A DNA stretch of 64,000 nt, taken from Malania oleifera (lineage: Eukaryota > Streptophyta > Magnoliopsida > Santalales > Ximeniaceae). The stretch is from NCBI RefSeq assembly GCF_029873635.1, contig NC_080423.1, positions 109,013,087-109,077,086 of the forward strand, in the 5' to 3' direction. Under the pieces are notes generated by a model. The model had not been told where the DNA came from. It ran no database searches and saw nothing but the letters and a program-made list of their open reading frames with translations. The translations under genes were made by a program, and so were the position numbers. This document shows positions 21,582-31,664 of the stretch, in pieces (the first letter of the stretch is position 1; the number at the start of each line of letters is the position of its first letter).

Positions 21582-22103
21582 TGTTGATTTATGGCTTATT
21601 CTAGAAGCCTAGCATTGCCATTGAAGTCGTCAATGGTGGGCTGTTTTTTTCTAAGGTAGGTGATTAGTGGTTGTAATAATGGTATTTCCTAACCTATATA
21701 AACCCATCACCTCCATTTGTAATTTCATCCCCAAAATTGCCTACTTCTCTCTTAGGCACATTCTCTCTTCTCTCTCTCATTTTGTAATATTTCTACAATA
21801 GAGAAATATTGATTGATAGTGTCCGAGGACGTAGGCACAATTAGCCGAACCTCGTTAATTTTGGTTTTCTTCCTTTTAACTATTCAGTAGTTAACTTTTA
21901 TCGGGTATAGTTGTAGTAATATATTGTGTTAATTACATGTCTAAGGATTATTTCTAAGAAAGAGGGATTTAAGCGGTCCGTTATGACCCCCCACTTCCCT
22001 GGGAATTTACCTGGTGTAATTTTGCACAATTATTCACTCTCTATTTACCTGTACAATTGTAACTGTGGTAAAGTTAGGTGGAATAATCTCAAGTTTCACA
22101 ACA
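21582..22103 (+). repeat. Left LTR of copia E
   Basis: Starts TGTTGATTTATGG and ends TTTCACAACA. A TATATAAACC box lies at about 21696-21705. The leader has CT-rich stretches. Confidence 0.93.
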
Positions 22104-22105
22104 AT

Positions 22106-22117
22106 TGGTATCAGAGC
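22106..22117 (+). other. Primer-binding site of copia E
   Basis: TGGTATCAGAGC, an exact match to the usual initiator-Met tRNA primer site, two bases after the left LTR. Confidence 0.9.
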
Positions 22118-22228
22118 CAAGGTTATTCTTAGTATGCTCTGTGGTTGCAGCTTAGTCTGATCTTCCACATCAGAAAAGTTTTCCTTGGGCTATTGGCATT
22201 CCACATCGGCAACTATTAAATAGCATTT

Positions 22229-23325
22229 ATGGCGGAGATGGCAGATAGTGCAAAAGCATCCACATCAAACTCGTCTATTTTGGCAAGAACTACTGTGACA
22301 AATGCCATATTTGCAATGAAGATTTTTTACGGCACCGGTCATTTTGGTATGTGGCAAAGTGAGGTTCTAGACGCTCTCTTTCAGCAAGGTCTAGACATTG
22401 CCATTGAAGAAGAGAAACCAGAAGATATTGAGAAGAAAGAATGGGGGACCATCAATCGGTTAGCATAAGGTACAATTCGATCGTGTCTTTCAAGAGAACA
22501 GAAGTATGCATTTTGTAAGGAAAATTCTGCAAACAAGTTGTGGAAGGCACTAGAGGAAAAGTTTTTGAAGAAAAGCTCTCAGAACAAACTCCATATGAAG
22601 AAGAGACTATTTCGCTTCACTTATGTCTCGGGTACCACTATGAATGATCATATCACCAACTTTAATAGGTTGGTTACTGATCTAGTTAATCTGGATGAGA
22701 CTTTTAAAGATGAAAACCTGGCTTTGATTTTGTTGGGATCCTTTCCTGAGGAGTTTGAGTTTCTTGAAACTACTCTACTCCATGGAAAAGATAAAGTGTC
22801 TCTTGGCGAGGTTTGTGCTGCTTTGTACAGCTATGAATTGAGGAAGAAGGACAAGCTTGAAAGCACAAGTGGAGCCAACGAGGCTCTAGTAGTTCGAGGC
22901 CGTTCACAAAGCCAGAATAGTAGAAAGAAAGAGAGATCCAAGTCAAGGTCCAAACCAAACAAAGATGAATGTGCCTTTTGTCAGGAAAAGGGACACTGGA
23001 AGAAAGACTGTCTGAAGCTAAAGAATAAAGGCAAACTTGATAAAGGAAAGGCCATCTCATATGTGGCTAAGTACGAAGATGGGAGCTCAGATCTTTCGCT
23101 TGCTGCTACGCCATCAACTAGTTTTTCGAGTATATGGCTACTAGATTCTAGGTGTAGCCATCATATGTGTCCCAATCGGGATTGGTTCTTTGATTTTAAA
23201 GAACTAGAAGGTGGAGTCGTCTACACAGCAAATGATGTCCCTCTTACCACACATGGGATTGGTTCAGTCCGCTTGAGGAATCAAGATGGATCAATCAAAC
23301 GGACATTAGATATGTACCAAGTTTG
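22229..23325 (+). pseudogene. Copia E gag and protease
   Basis: Starts with MAEMADSAKASTSN. Gag spans to about residue 250 and keeps an intact CCHC knuckle, CAFCQEKGHWKKDC, near 22973-23014. The protease follows with WLLDSRCSHHMC, where copia normally has DSGAS: the catalytic Asp stays but the Gly is lost. There is one stop after INRLA (22466-22468). A small deletion before TLDMYQV at the end shifts the frame; the downstream frame resumes at 23323. Confidence 0.9.
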
Positions 23326-24410
23326 ATGAAGAATCTTATTTCTGTGGGAACCCTAGAATCAAAGGGATTCAAAGCAACAGCAGAAAACAGAGTCATGAAG
23401 ATCATCTCTGGTGCACTTGTGGTAATCAAGGGAATTCGGAAGAACAATAACTTGTATCACTATCAAGGTCGTACAGTTGTTGGGACGGCAGCAACAGTTT
23501 CTTCTAATGATAAAGAAATAGAAGCAACTAGGTTATGGCATATACGCTTGGGGCATGCACGTGAAAAATCCTTGGGACTTCTTACAAATCAAGGATTATT
23601 AAAGGGAGCAAAGATCTGCAAGCTAGATTTCTGTGAACATTGCATCAAAGGGAAGCAAACAAGAGTGAAATTTGGTACTGCAATCCATAATACCAAGGGT
23701 ATTTTGGATTATGTTCACTCTGATGTGTAGGGACCTTCCAAGACAACTTCACTGGGAGGAAAACACTACTATGTGACCTTTGTTGACGATTTTTCTCGAA
23801 GAGTATGGGTGTATACTATGAAAACTAAGGATGAAGTGTTAGGAGTCTTCCTCAAATGGAAAAATATGGTGGAAACTCAAACAAGCAGAAGGATCAAGCG
23901 CCTCTGTACAGATAATGGTGGAGAATATAGAAGTGATCCATTTCTTAAAGTCTGCGAAGATGAAGGTATTATACGACACTTCACAGTGAGAAGTACACCA
24001 CAATAGAATGGAGTGGCAGAACATATGAATCGAACATTGTTGGAGAAGGTTCGGTGAATGTTATCCAATGCTAGGTTGGGTAGAGAATTTTGGGCTGAGG
24101 CTGTAACATATGCCTGCCACCTCATCAACCGCCTACCATCTACTGCTATTTGTGGTAAAACACCATTGGAGAAATGGTTTGGAATGCCTGCTACAGATTA
24201 TGATTCCTTACATTTATTCGGTTCCACTGCCTACTATCATGTCAAGGAATCAAAACTAGATCCGAGGGCTAAGAAAGCAATCTTTATGGGAATCACCTCT
24301 GGAGTAAAAGGATATCGTCTTTGGTGTCCATAAACAAAGAAAATAATCTTCAGCAGGGATGTTACCTTTAATGAATCTACTTTTCTAAGAAAGGTGACAA
24401 CAAAAAAAAG
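23323..24410 (+). pseudogene. Copia E integrase
   Basis: The pre-integrase HHCC-type region (LWHIRLGHA, then CEHCIKGKQ) is followed by the catalytic core: FVDDFSRRVWVY supplies the first Asp region, LCTDNGGEY the second Asp, and TPQ*NGVAEHMNRTL the Glu region, interrupted by a TAG in place of Gln. More stops occur at HSDV* (TAG for Trp), EKVR* and LWCP*. A frameshift follows an A-tract near 24402. This domain would insert the cDNA into the genome but is inactive as it stands. Confidence 0.9.
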
Positions 24411-24475
24411 ATGGTGCTCCAAAACAGGTAGAGTTTGATAGAAGAATTGTTTACCCAGAAAATGAAGACTCTCCT

Positions 24476-26205
24476 ATGGTAGAAGAAGAGTCGCTTGTAG
24501 AAGAGGTTTCAACCCAAGAACCTCCACAGCAACATGAATCTATTGCATTGAGTAAGCCAAAGAGAAAAATTAGAAAGCCTGCTCGCTTTGTTGACATGGT
24601 GGCTTACGCATCTCCAATTGCAAACGATGATACTCCTGTTACTTACAATGAAGCAATCCAAAATTCGGAAGAAGAAAAGTGGAGGGAAGCCATGAATGAA
24701 GAAATGCAGTCCCTTCATAAGAATCGAACATGGAAGCTTGTTAGTCTTCCGAAGGGAAAGAAGGCAATTGGGTGTAAATGGGTATATACAAAGAAAGATG
24801 TATTTTCTGACAAGAATAGTGTTCGCTACAAAGCAAGGTTGGTGGCTAAAGGCTATGCACAAACGGAGGGAATTGATTACAATGAGGTATTTTCTCCAAT
24901 AGTAAAACATTCCTTCATTAGAATCTTATTGGCTTTGGTAGCAAAATTGGATATGGAACTAGTTCAATTAGATGTAAAAACTGCATTTTTACATGGAGAC
25001 TTGGAAGAGGAAATCTACATGACTCAGCCATGAGGTTTCAAAGTTGCTGGAAAAGAAAATATGGTGTGCAAACTTGAAAAATCGTTGTATGGATTAAAGC
25101 AATCCCCAAGGCAGTGGTACAAACGATTTGACAAGTTTATGATGGGGCAAAAGTACAGAAGAAGCAAATATGATCACTGTGTGTATTTTTGCAAGCTACA
25201 AGATAGATCTTTCATATATCTTCTTCTTTATGTTGATGATATATTGATGGCCTCCAAGAGTCAGACAGAAATTGACAAACTAAAGGCTCGGTTGAATAGG
25301 GAGTTTGAGATGAAGGATCTAGGCGAAGCAAAGAAAATTCTCGGTATGGAGACAAGTAGAGAAAGGAAATTGGGGAGGCTTTGTTTGACTCAAAAACAAT
25401 ATTTGAGAAAAGTACTGAAGCGTTTTAATATGGATGAGAAGTCAAAACCTGTTAGTACTCCGCTTGCTCCTCATTTCAAGCTGAATGCATCTATGTCTCC
25501 AAAAAATGAAGCAGAACGAGAATACATGTCAAAAGTACCGTATTCAAGTGCTGTTGGTAGCTTGATGTATGCCATGGTGTGTACAAGGCCCGATATTTCA
25601 CAAGCCGTTGGAGTTGTGAGCAGGTATATGCATGATCCTGGAAAGGAACATTGGCAAGCTGTGAAATGGATTCTACGATACATTTTGTATACGGTAGATG
25701 TTGGACTAATATTTGAGCAGGATAAGCAAGATGATCATAGTATTGTTGGATACTGTGATTCCGACTACGCTGGTGATTTGGATAAGCATCGGTCAACTAC
25801 TGGCTATGTTTTTACTCTTGCAAAAGTGCCAGTTAGTTGGAGGTCTACCTTACAGTCAATAGTTGCTTTGTCTACTACAGAGGCAGAGTATATGGCAGTC
25901 ACAGATGCTGTGAAGGAGGCAATTTGGCTTCAAGAATTGATGAAAGATTTGGGAATTGAACAGAAGCACATCAAAGTGCATTGTGATAGCTAAAGTGCTA
26001 TCCATCTAGCAAAGAACCAAGTCTACTATTCAAGGACAAAGCACATCGACGTTCGATATCACTTTGTTCGAGAAATTCTAGAAGAAGGTGGAGTAGTAAT
26101 CCAGAAGATTCGAACCACTGAGAATCCTGCTGATATGATGACAAAAGTGGTAACTGTGGTCAAGTTTCAACATTGCTTGAACTTGATCAACATTGTTAAA
26201 AATTG
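24476..26205 (+). pseudogene. Copia E reverse transcriptase and RNase H
   Basis: The most intact part of the element. Reverse transcriptase begins near EEKWREAMNEEMQSLHKNRT and carries QLDVKTAFLHGDLEEEIYM, a TGA after MTQP (25031-25033), SLYGLKQSPRQWYKRF and an intact catalytic YVDDI near 25219. RNase H carries GYCDSDYAGD, STTGYVF and LSTTEAEYMA. A TAA replaces Gln after VHCDS (25991-25993). The frame then continues SAIHLAKNQVYYSRTKHIDV to a stop near 26204. Few lesions mean it is younger than copia A or was purged less. Confidence 0.93.
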
Positions 26206-26284
26206 AAAGATTTGCGCTACAAGCACGTTTGAAGACATTATGGAATTTATGAGAGATGTTAAGAGATGGAATTTCGCCAAGGTC

Positions 26285-26410
26285 GAGATTTGTTGAATTA
26301 TGACTTATTCTAAAAGCCTACCATTGCCATTGAAGTCTTCAATGGTGGAGATTTGTTGAATTATGGTTTATTCTAGAAGCCTACCATTGCCATTGAAGTC
26401 TTCAATGGTG
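26285..26410. repeat. 63-bp tandem duplication across the polypurine tract/LTR junction of copia E
   Basis: Unit 1 (26285-26347) and unit 2 (26348-26410) both begin GAGATTTGTTGAATTATG and end CTTCAATGGTG. Each carries the last bases of the polypurine region plus the first 57 bases of the LTR. The left LTR has a single copy. Confidence 0.88.
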
Positions 26411-26875
26411 GGCTATTTTTTTCTAAGGTAGGTGATTAGTGGTTGTAATAGTGGTATTTCCTAACCTATATAAACTCATCACCTCCATTTGTAATCTCAT
26501 CCCCAAAATTGTCTACTTCTCTCTTAGGCACATTCTCTCTTCTCTCTCTCATTTTGTAATATTTCTACAATAGAGAAATATTGATTGATAGTGTCCGAGG
26601 ACGTAGGCACAATTAGCCAAATCTCGTTAATTCTGGTGTTCTTCCTTTTATCTATTCAGTAGTTAACTTTTGTCGAGTATAGTTGTAGTAATATATTGTG
26701 TTAATTACATATCTAAGGATTCTGTCTAGGAAAGAGGGATTTAAGCGGTCCGTTGTGACCCCCCACTTCCCTGGGAATTTACCTGGTGTAATTTTGCACA
26801 ATTATTCACTCTCTATTTACCTGTACAATTGTAACTGTGGTAAAGTTAGGTGGAACAATCTCAAGTTTCACAATA
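26354..26875 (+). repeat. Right LTR of copia E
   Basis: 522 bp, the same length as the left LTR. It ends CACAATA, where the left LTR ends CACAACA. Followed by target duplication GAGCT. Confidence 0.92.
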
Positions 26876-26880
26876 GAGCT

Positions 26881-27522
26881 CTCTCTCTCTCTCTCTTATT
26901 GATTCCTACGTTTACTAACCCAGACATCAAGGCTACGTCCCCAGAAGCCAATATAGTAGTGGGAGTGTGGAGTTCGAAGCTTTGGATTTTTTGTTGTTCA
27001 TATAAATTCAAAGCATTGAACTGGATGCTTCAAATGCAGTGTTGAATGTGGTATTATGGAATTTTTCAGATGAGTTTCTCGAGAGGCATCAATTCGTTGG
27101 TAGTTTTTCTAAATTCTGAGAGTTCTCATATACCCCTGTTTGGTTCAACAGAAAATTAAATTAGATTATTAGAGGGAAAGAAACTTCGCTTCAAATTTAA
27201 CTCCCAAATGCGAGGAAAAGTGAGTGGAAGCAAATTCTTTTTTTTTTTTCTTTCTTTCTAGTAATTTCATTATCCAGGTACTGATAATTTTTCCTTCACT
27301 TTCTTCCATTTTAAACACTGCACACAAAGCCCTAAATAAACAAACAGAGAGGGTTGAAAGAATTCCCAAAGTCCAAACAACAACAAATATTTTTACACAG
27401 AGTATTCTTCGAAGCTAGCCGCTGCAAATGGGAACGGGGAGTACCAGTTAGATTTAGAATTTTAAAAAGAAAGAGGAGCAGGAGGGGAAGCAGAGATGAA
27501 GATGAATCAAATTTTGTGGTCG
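26881..27522. other. Non-coding DNA between copia E and the hydrolase exon
   Basis: Contains a short (CT)n run continuing from the copia target site and, nearest the exon, the probable 3' UTR of the hydrolase gene. No other gene recognised. Confidence 0.55.
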
Positions 27523-27524
27523 GG

Positions 27525-27794
27525 TCACTGCTTGGTGGAGGAGCGGTGGTCGTCGTAGAGGCATTTGCGCTGTTGCTCAAGGCGGGAGGAGGCGGGGGAG
27601 AGAGAGCGTTCATCGAGCCACTCGACGATGTCGATGTTGTCGAGGGACTCGCTGTAGGTGAGGTAGTGCCACATGCCGGGGTACACCTTGAAGTTCTTGT
27701 CCCAACTGGTCGCCGATTCGTACAGCTCCTTGCTCGCCGATATGTCCGTCACCTTGTCCTCCCCTCCGTGCAGCACCAAAAATGGCAGTGACAC
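27525..27794 (-). CDS. Last exon of a monoacylglycerol-lipase-like alpha/beta hydrolase
   Basis: The exon follows a consensus acceptor (ATATAG|GTGTC) and encodes 89 residues: VSLPFLVLHGGEDKVTD carries the catalytic Asp region, and YPGMWHYLTYSES the catalytic His region of the plant MAGL / lysophospholipase family. Then DNIDIVEWLDERS closes the fold, followed by a variable tail to the stop. The family hydrolyses monoacylglycerols or related esters, mostly in the cytosol. The nucleophile (GxSxG) and earlier exons should lie at higher coordinates. None is recognisable up to 29.7 kb, where other repeats begin. The DNA directly upstream is inverted-repeat arm 2. The gene is therefore either interrupted by long introns or a fragment. 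Confidence 0.8.
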   Translation of the reverse strand: MSLPFLVLHGGEDKVTDISASKELYESATSWDKNFKVYPGMWHYLTYSESLDNIDIVEWLDERSLSPASSRLEQQRKCLYDDHRSSTKQ

Positions 27795-27944
27795 CTATAT
27801 ATCCATTCCCCACCATCCATCCCACACATATTTAGTTATCAGTAGTTTCTTCATATAACTAAATATGAATGGTTTAGTGATCTGCTGTGGAGTGACTGGG
27901 TCTGGTGCTGGTTTTTTTTTTGCTCTGGCGGCTGCAGTCCTCAT

Positions 27945-28135
27945 CGGAGGGAGGAGGAAAAACTCGCTGGAGGGGAAAAAAACTTCATGCAAATGTCCGC
28001 AAATCTCGCTACTCCATCCCGGGAGATTTGTTCAAATGGACTAACCGGTGAGATTATATCAAATTATTTTGAAAATATTTTCTCATATTATTTAATATAT
28101 TATTTTAAAATAAAGATAAAATCGAAAAAAAAAAA
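27945..28135 (-). repeat. Inverted-repeat arm 2 (partner 20925-21180)
   Basis: The reverse complement repeats arm 1: a run through TAATATATTAAATAATAT, GAGAAAATATTTTC, AAATCTC/GCGAGATTT motifs and a TTTTTCCCCTCC block. The arms lie about 6.8 kb apart and flank the copia E element and the hydrolase exon. Confidence 0.6.
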
Positions 28136-28239
28136 CTCCCTAAAATTAGATACATTCATGCATACAGTCCCTTCGTGTTGCTACGGGTTGTCGCAACGTG
28201 GCTGGAGGCCAAGGTGTGCCGGAATGGGCGAGGGTTAAT

Positions 28240-29329
28240 ATATATATATATTGGAAATTTGATGAAATCATCACCAACCTATTATTTTAGTTACCACTAG
28301 CCTATTATTTTAATTAAGTACGATTATAACACTTAATTACTCTTCATTGATAAGTTTTTTGACTAATCTTAAATTAATGAACCAGTTGTCTTGGTCTATT
28401 TTTACCAAAGTTGGAATCGAAAATTTAGTTTTGCAAGGAGAAGGTATCGACACCCCCTACACACCCGTTTTACGAAAGATACCTAACTAATTATGAATTA
28501 TTCCTAAATTGAATTCAGTAGTCTTTAATTAACTCCTTGGAAATAAAACAATTAAAAAAATCAAATTTAAAATGAGAATGAAAATTAAAGTGCGATTTAG
28601 GAATGTCTAATTAGACCTCCAAACGAGAGGATCTTGTTTGATAAAACCCCCTCAAAACTAATATTGGTGAGGTTTAAAATACCTCTTTATCCTTTGTTAA
28701 ATCATTGGGACACACGCATGCAAAAATTAGGAAAAATTATCAAATTTTAAGCAAAAGAATCTTCAAAAAATATCCTTAGAATGGTAACATGTGGAAAAAT
28801 CGTCTTGATTTTTCCTTGATTTCCCCCATTTTTAAAAATTTTAAAAAATAAATAAAATAAAATAAAATAAAATAAATGGTTCACAAAACCAAATTGGTTC
28901 AATCAGTCTAGACCAGGCTCAGTCCGGTTGGGCTTGGTGGGCCACGTGTCCACCCATAATGGTGACACATGGCTCCTTTTTTCTTTTTTCTTTTTTCTTT
29001 TCACTGTACCAGCGTGACATCACTTGCCACATGTCAAACTTCTGTTACTTTTCTTTTTTAAAAAAAAATTACTGTAACAAGGTGATGTCACGTGCTTCGG
29101 TTACATTTGTTTTGTAATTGTATTGCACTTAATTTTTTATCTTTGGTTTGTAATAATACAGGCATTTACATGATATGGATGAATGTTGAGATCGACCGTA
29201 GATAGACTCTAAGGATCAGCACATTTCACCAAAAACCTTTTTTCTAAAAAGTCTAAAATCATACAAAGTTTTGGGAATAGCTTTATGGTCAAAATTGGGG
29301 AAAACACAAAGCCTTAGATCGATCGATGC
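28240..29329. other. Intergenic DNA, nothing coding recognised
   Basis: Contains an (AAAAT)n stretch at about 28848-28876 and two similar blocks around GACATCAC (about 29011-29028) and GATGTCACGTG (about 29083-29093). No transposon end or gene found. Confidence 0.55.
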
Positions 29330-29690
29330 CAGATTTTTTGGGCAAAATATTCATTGTTAATGCCCTCGATCGATTGAACCAAACTAGTAATAACTAGCTT
29401 GGTCGACCGAACCATTGTTTACCCAGAAGTCAAAAGTTTGACCTGCAACAATCGACCGAACATGTGGAGTTATAATTGCCACGGTCAACCGAACCATTTG
29501 GAAGTCAACATTTTGACTTCGTTCGATTAATCGTTCTGTTTTGAATGTATCTTCCTCGGTCGACCAAACCAACACATGTCTGAAACCCTAACTATTTCAT
29601 TGACCGAACTCACAGTTCATTTTGGCCACGGTCAACCGAACCTAAAGGTACGGTCAACCGACCTTATCTTGGTCGACCAAACCCACGAAG
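29330..29690. repeat. Cluster of GGTCGACCGAACC-type motifs
   Basis: About ten copies of a 13-base motif GGTC(G/A)ACC(G/A)AACC or its near variants are scattered over 360 bases at irregular spacing. They end immediately before the CACTA terminus. The motif has a palindromic core (GGTCGACC). The pattern resembles LTR-type regulatory repeats but no LTR ends were found. Confidence 0.6.
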
Positions 29691-29693
29691 GGG

Positions 29694-29726
29694 CACTACA
29701 AAAAAATTTGTTTTTAGTGATGAAAA
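29694..29726. mobile_element. CACTA (En/Spm-type) transposon terminus
   Basis: CACTACAAAAAAATTTG followed by TTTTTAGTGATG is the classical CACTA end (CACTACAAGAAAA type) plus the first subterminal repeat. The three bases before it (GGG) would be the target duplication. Only 33 bases survive before the copia insertion. The element resumes at 44382. Confidence 0.75.
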
Positions 29727-30067
29727 TGATGGGTGGAGGAGACTCACTCAATCACTGGTTGTGATTGAAATTCAGTGAGGATTGCACACAAATAGAAAAC
29801 AGTTAATTTCAATCTGAAAAGGAAACAAATAGAGACGAATTTACGATACACAGACTCTTTTCTTCTCACTGGTTATTCACCCTCACAACACCACACATTA
29901 GATTACACACACATACATATATTTATAGTAGAACAAGTGAATATTAAAATCAACAATTGTGGGCTCGTTGGTGAGGTTGGTGGCCGACTCCTGCCCAAAT
30001 TCAACAGAGGTGGGTTGTCGGCCATGTTTTGCTTCCACCATCCCACCGTCAAGTTTATTCTTCAACA
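29727..30067 (-). repeat. 3' LTR of copia A copy 2
   Basis: 341 bp; read on the minus strand it runs TGTTGAAG...CCATCA. Confidence 0.9.
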
Positions 30068-30069
30068 TC

Positions 30070-31384
30070 CCCTCTTAAACTTGACTCCTAGATTTGTCAT
30101 TCCGAGCATTGTCTTCTGTCTTGCAAAAATATCATGCCTGAGTGGCTTCATGAAAATGGCAGCAATCTGATCATACGTTCTGTAAGATGTCAACTCCACT
30201 TCTTTCTTTTTGACATGCTTCCTAATAAAATGATACCGAGTATCAATATGTTTGCTTCTTTCATGGTAAACTTGATTTTTCGCAAGTGTAATCACTAATT
30301 TGTTGTCGATGTAGACTTCTATGAGGTTATCTTGAAGAAATCCCAGATACTTCAGTACATTCCTAATCCATATATCATAATAAACAGTAGAGCTGGCAGC
30401 AACATACTCAACTTCACAAGATGATGGTGTTACGATGGATTGCTTATTCGATGACCATGTAAATGTTGTATCTCCCATGAAGAATATGAATCTAGTCATA
30501 CTTTTTCTTTCATCAAGATCTCTTCCCTAATCGCTATTTAAATAGCCAATAAGTTTACAATCACCTCTTGATGAATAAAACATACCATCAGTGATGGTAC
30601 CCTTGACATAGCAGAGTATCCTTTTTACTGCATTCAGGTGGGACTGGTCAGGAGTCTCCATGTACCTGCTAATAAGTCCAACTCCATAGAGTATGTCAAG
30701 TATAGTGCAAGTCAAATACCTCAAGCTTCCAACTAGACTCTTGAAATATGTGGGGTCAACATCTCCTTGCTCATTCTTTCTTAATTCTAATCCTGTTTCA
30801 ATTGGAGTTGTCACGGGGTTGCATTTTTCCATCCCAAACTTCTTCAGTACTTCTTTTGCATAGTAGCTCTAGAGATGAAGATTCCCTTCCCGCTTTGCAT
30901 GACTTCTATGCAAAGGAAATGATCCATCTAGCCAATATCTGTCATGTCGAATTCTTTGACTATGCTCCTCTTGAAAGTAGAAAACATCTCTGAATTGTTG
31001 CCAGTGAAAATTAGATCATCAATATACAGGTAGGAAATCAGCATGCTTCCGTCTATCTCCATCTTCATGTATAGTGCATGCTCATAGGGACACTTCTGAA
31101 ATCCCTTCTTCTAAAAGTAGTCATCAATCCTCATGTTCCACGCACGAGGTGCCTGCTCTAAACCATAGAATGTTTTCTTTAGCTTGTACACTCCATCTTC
31201 TTTTCCCTTCTTCACATATCCAAGTAATTGATCAATATAGATCTCTTCTTTCAGAAAACCGCTGAGAAATGCTGATTTCACATCTAGTTGGTAAATCTTC
31301 CATCCATTTTGTGCTGATAGTGAAATTAATATTTTGATAGTTTCAAGCCTGGCAACTGGGGTAAATATTTCTCCATAATCAATA
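30070..31384 (-). pseudogene. Copia A copy 2: reverse transcriptase (C-terminal part) and RNase H
   Basis: From right to left: RT with LDVKSAFLSGFLKEEIYIDQ and [19 protein letters not shown] (31111-31425), then the thumb/connection region with [18 protein letters not shown] (30527-30832), then RNase H with TTFTWSSNKQSIVTPSSCEV and [20 protein letters not shown] (30062-30499). Several stops and frame breaks. The upstream half of the RT lies at 40643 and beyond, across the gypsy insertion. Confidence 0.88.
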
Positions 31385-31627
31385 GGTAGAGACCTAAACC
31401 CGAGATAAGCTAGGTTCTTCGACAAAGTCCTTCAGGGCCTCGTCGACAAAATTCAGAGCTTTGTTGACAAACAAATACTGAGCAGGTCAGATAACTACCC
31501 GGAACTTGGTCTTGGCGACGAAGGGAAGGCTTCGTCGACGAAGACGCTGCCTCGTCGACGAGTTGGACTTGGTCAAAGGCCCTATAAATATCCATTTTGG
31601 TTGCTTAGAAGCTAAGTTTCTTCCCAA

Positions 31628-31664
<37 letters not shown>

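Larger units (their letters stand above)
21582..26875 (+). mobile_element. Ty1/copia element (family E, Tnt1/Tork-like)
   Basis: LTRs 21582-22103 and 26354-26875 are both 522 bp and about 95% alike by eye. The target duplication GAGCT is perfect (21577-21581 and 26876-26880). The primer site TGGTATCAGAGC is at 22106-22117. The region before the right LTR carries a 63-bp tandem duplication. gag and pol are recognisable from end to end in copia order but carry several stops and two frameshifts. It lies about 1.15 kb upstream of the MYB start, pointing away from it. Confidence 0.95.
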
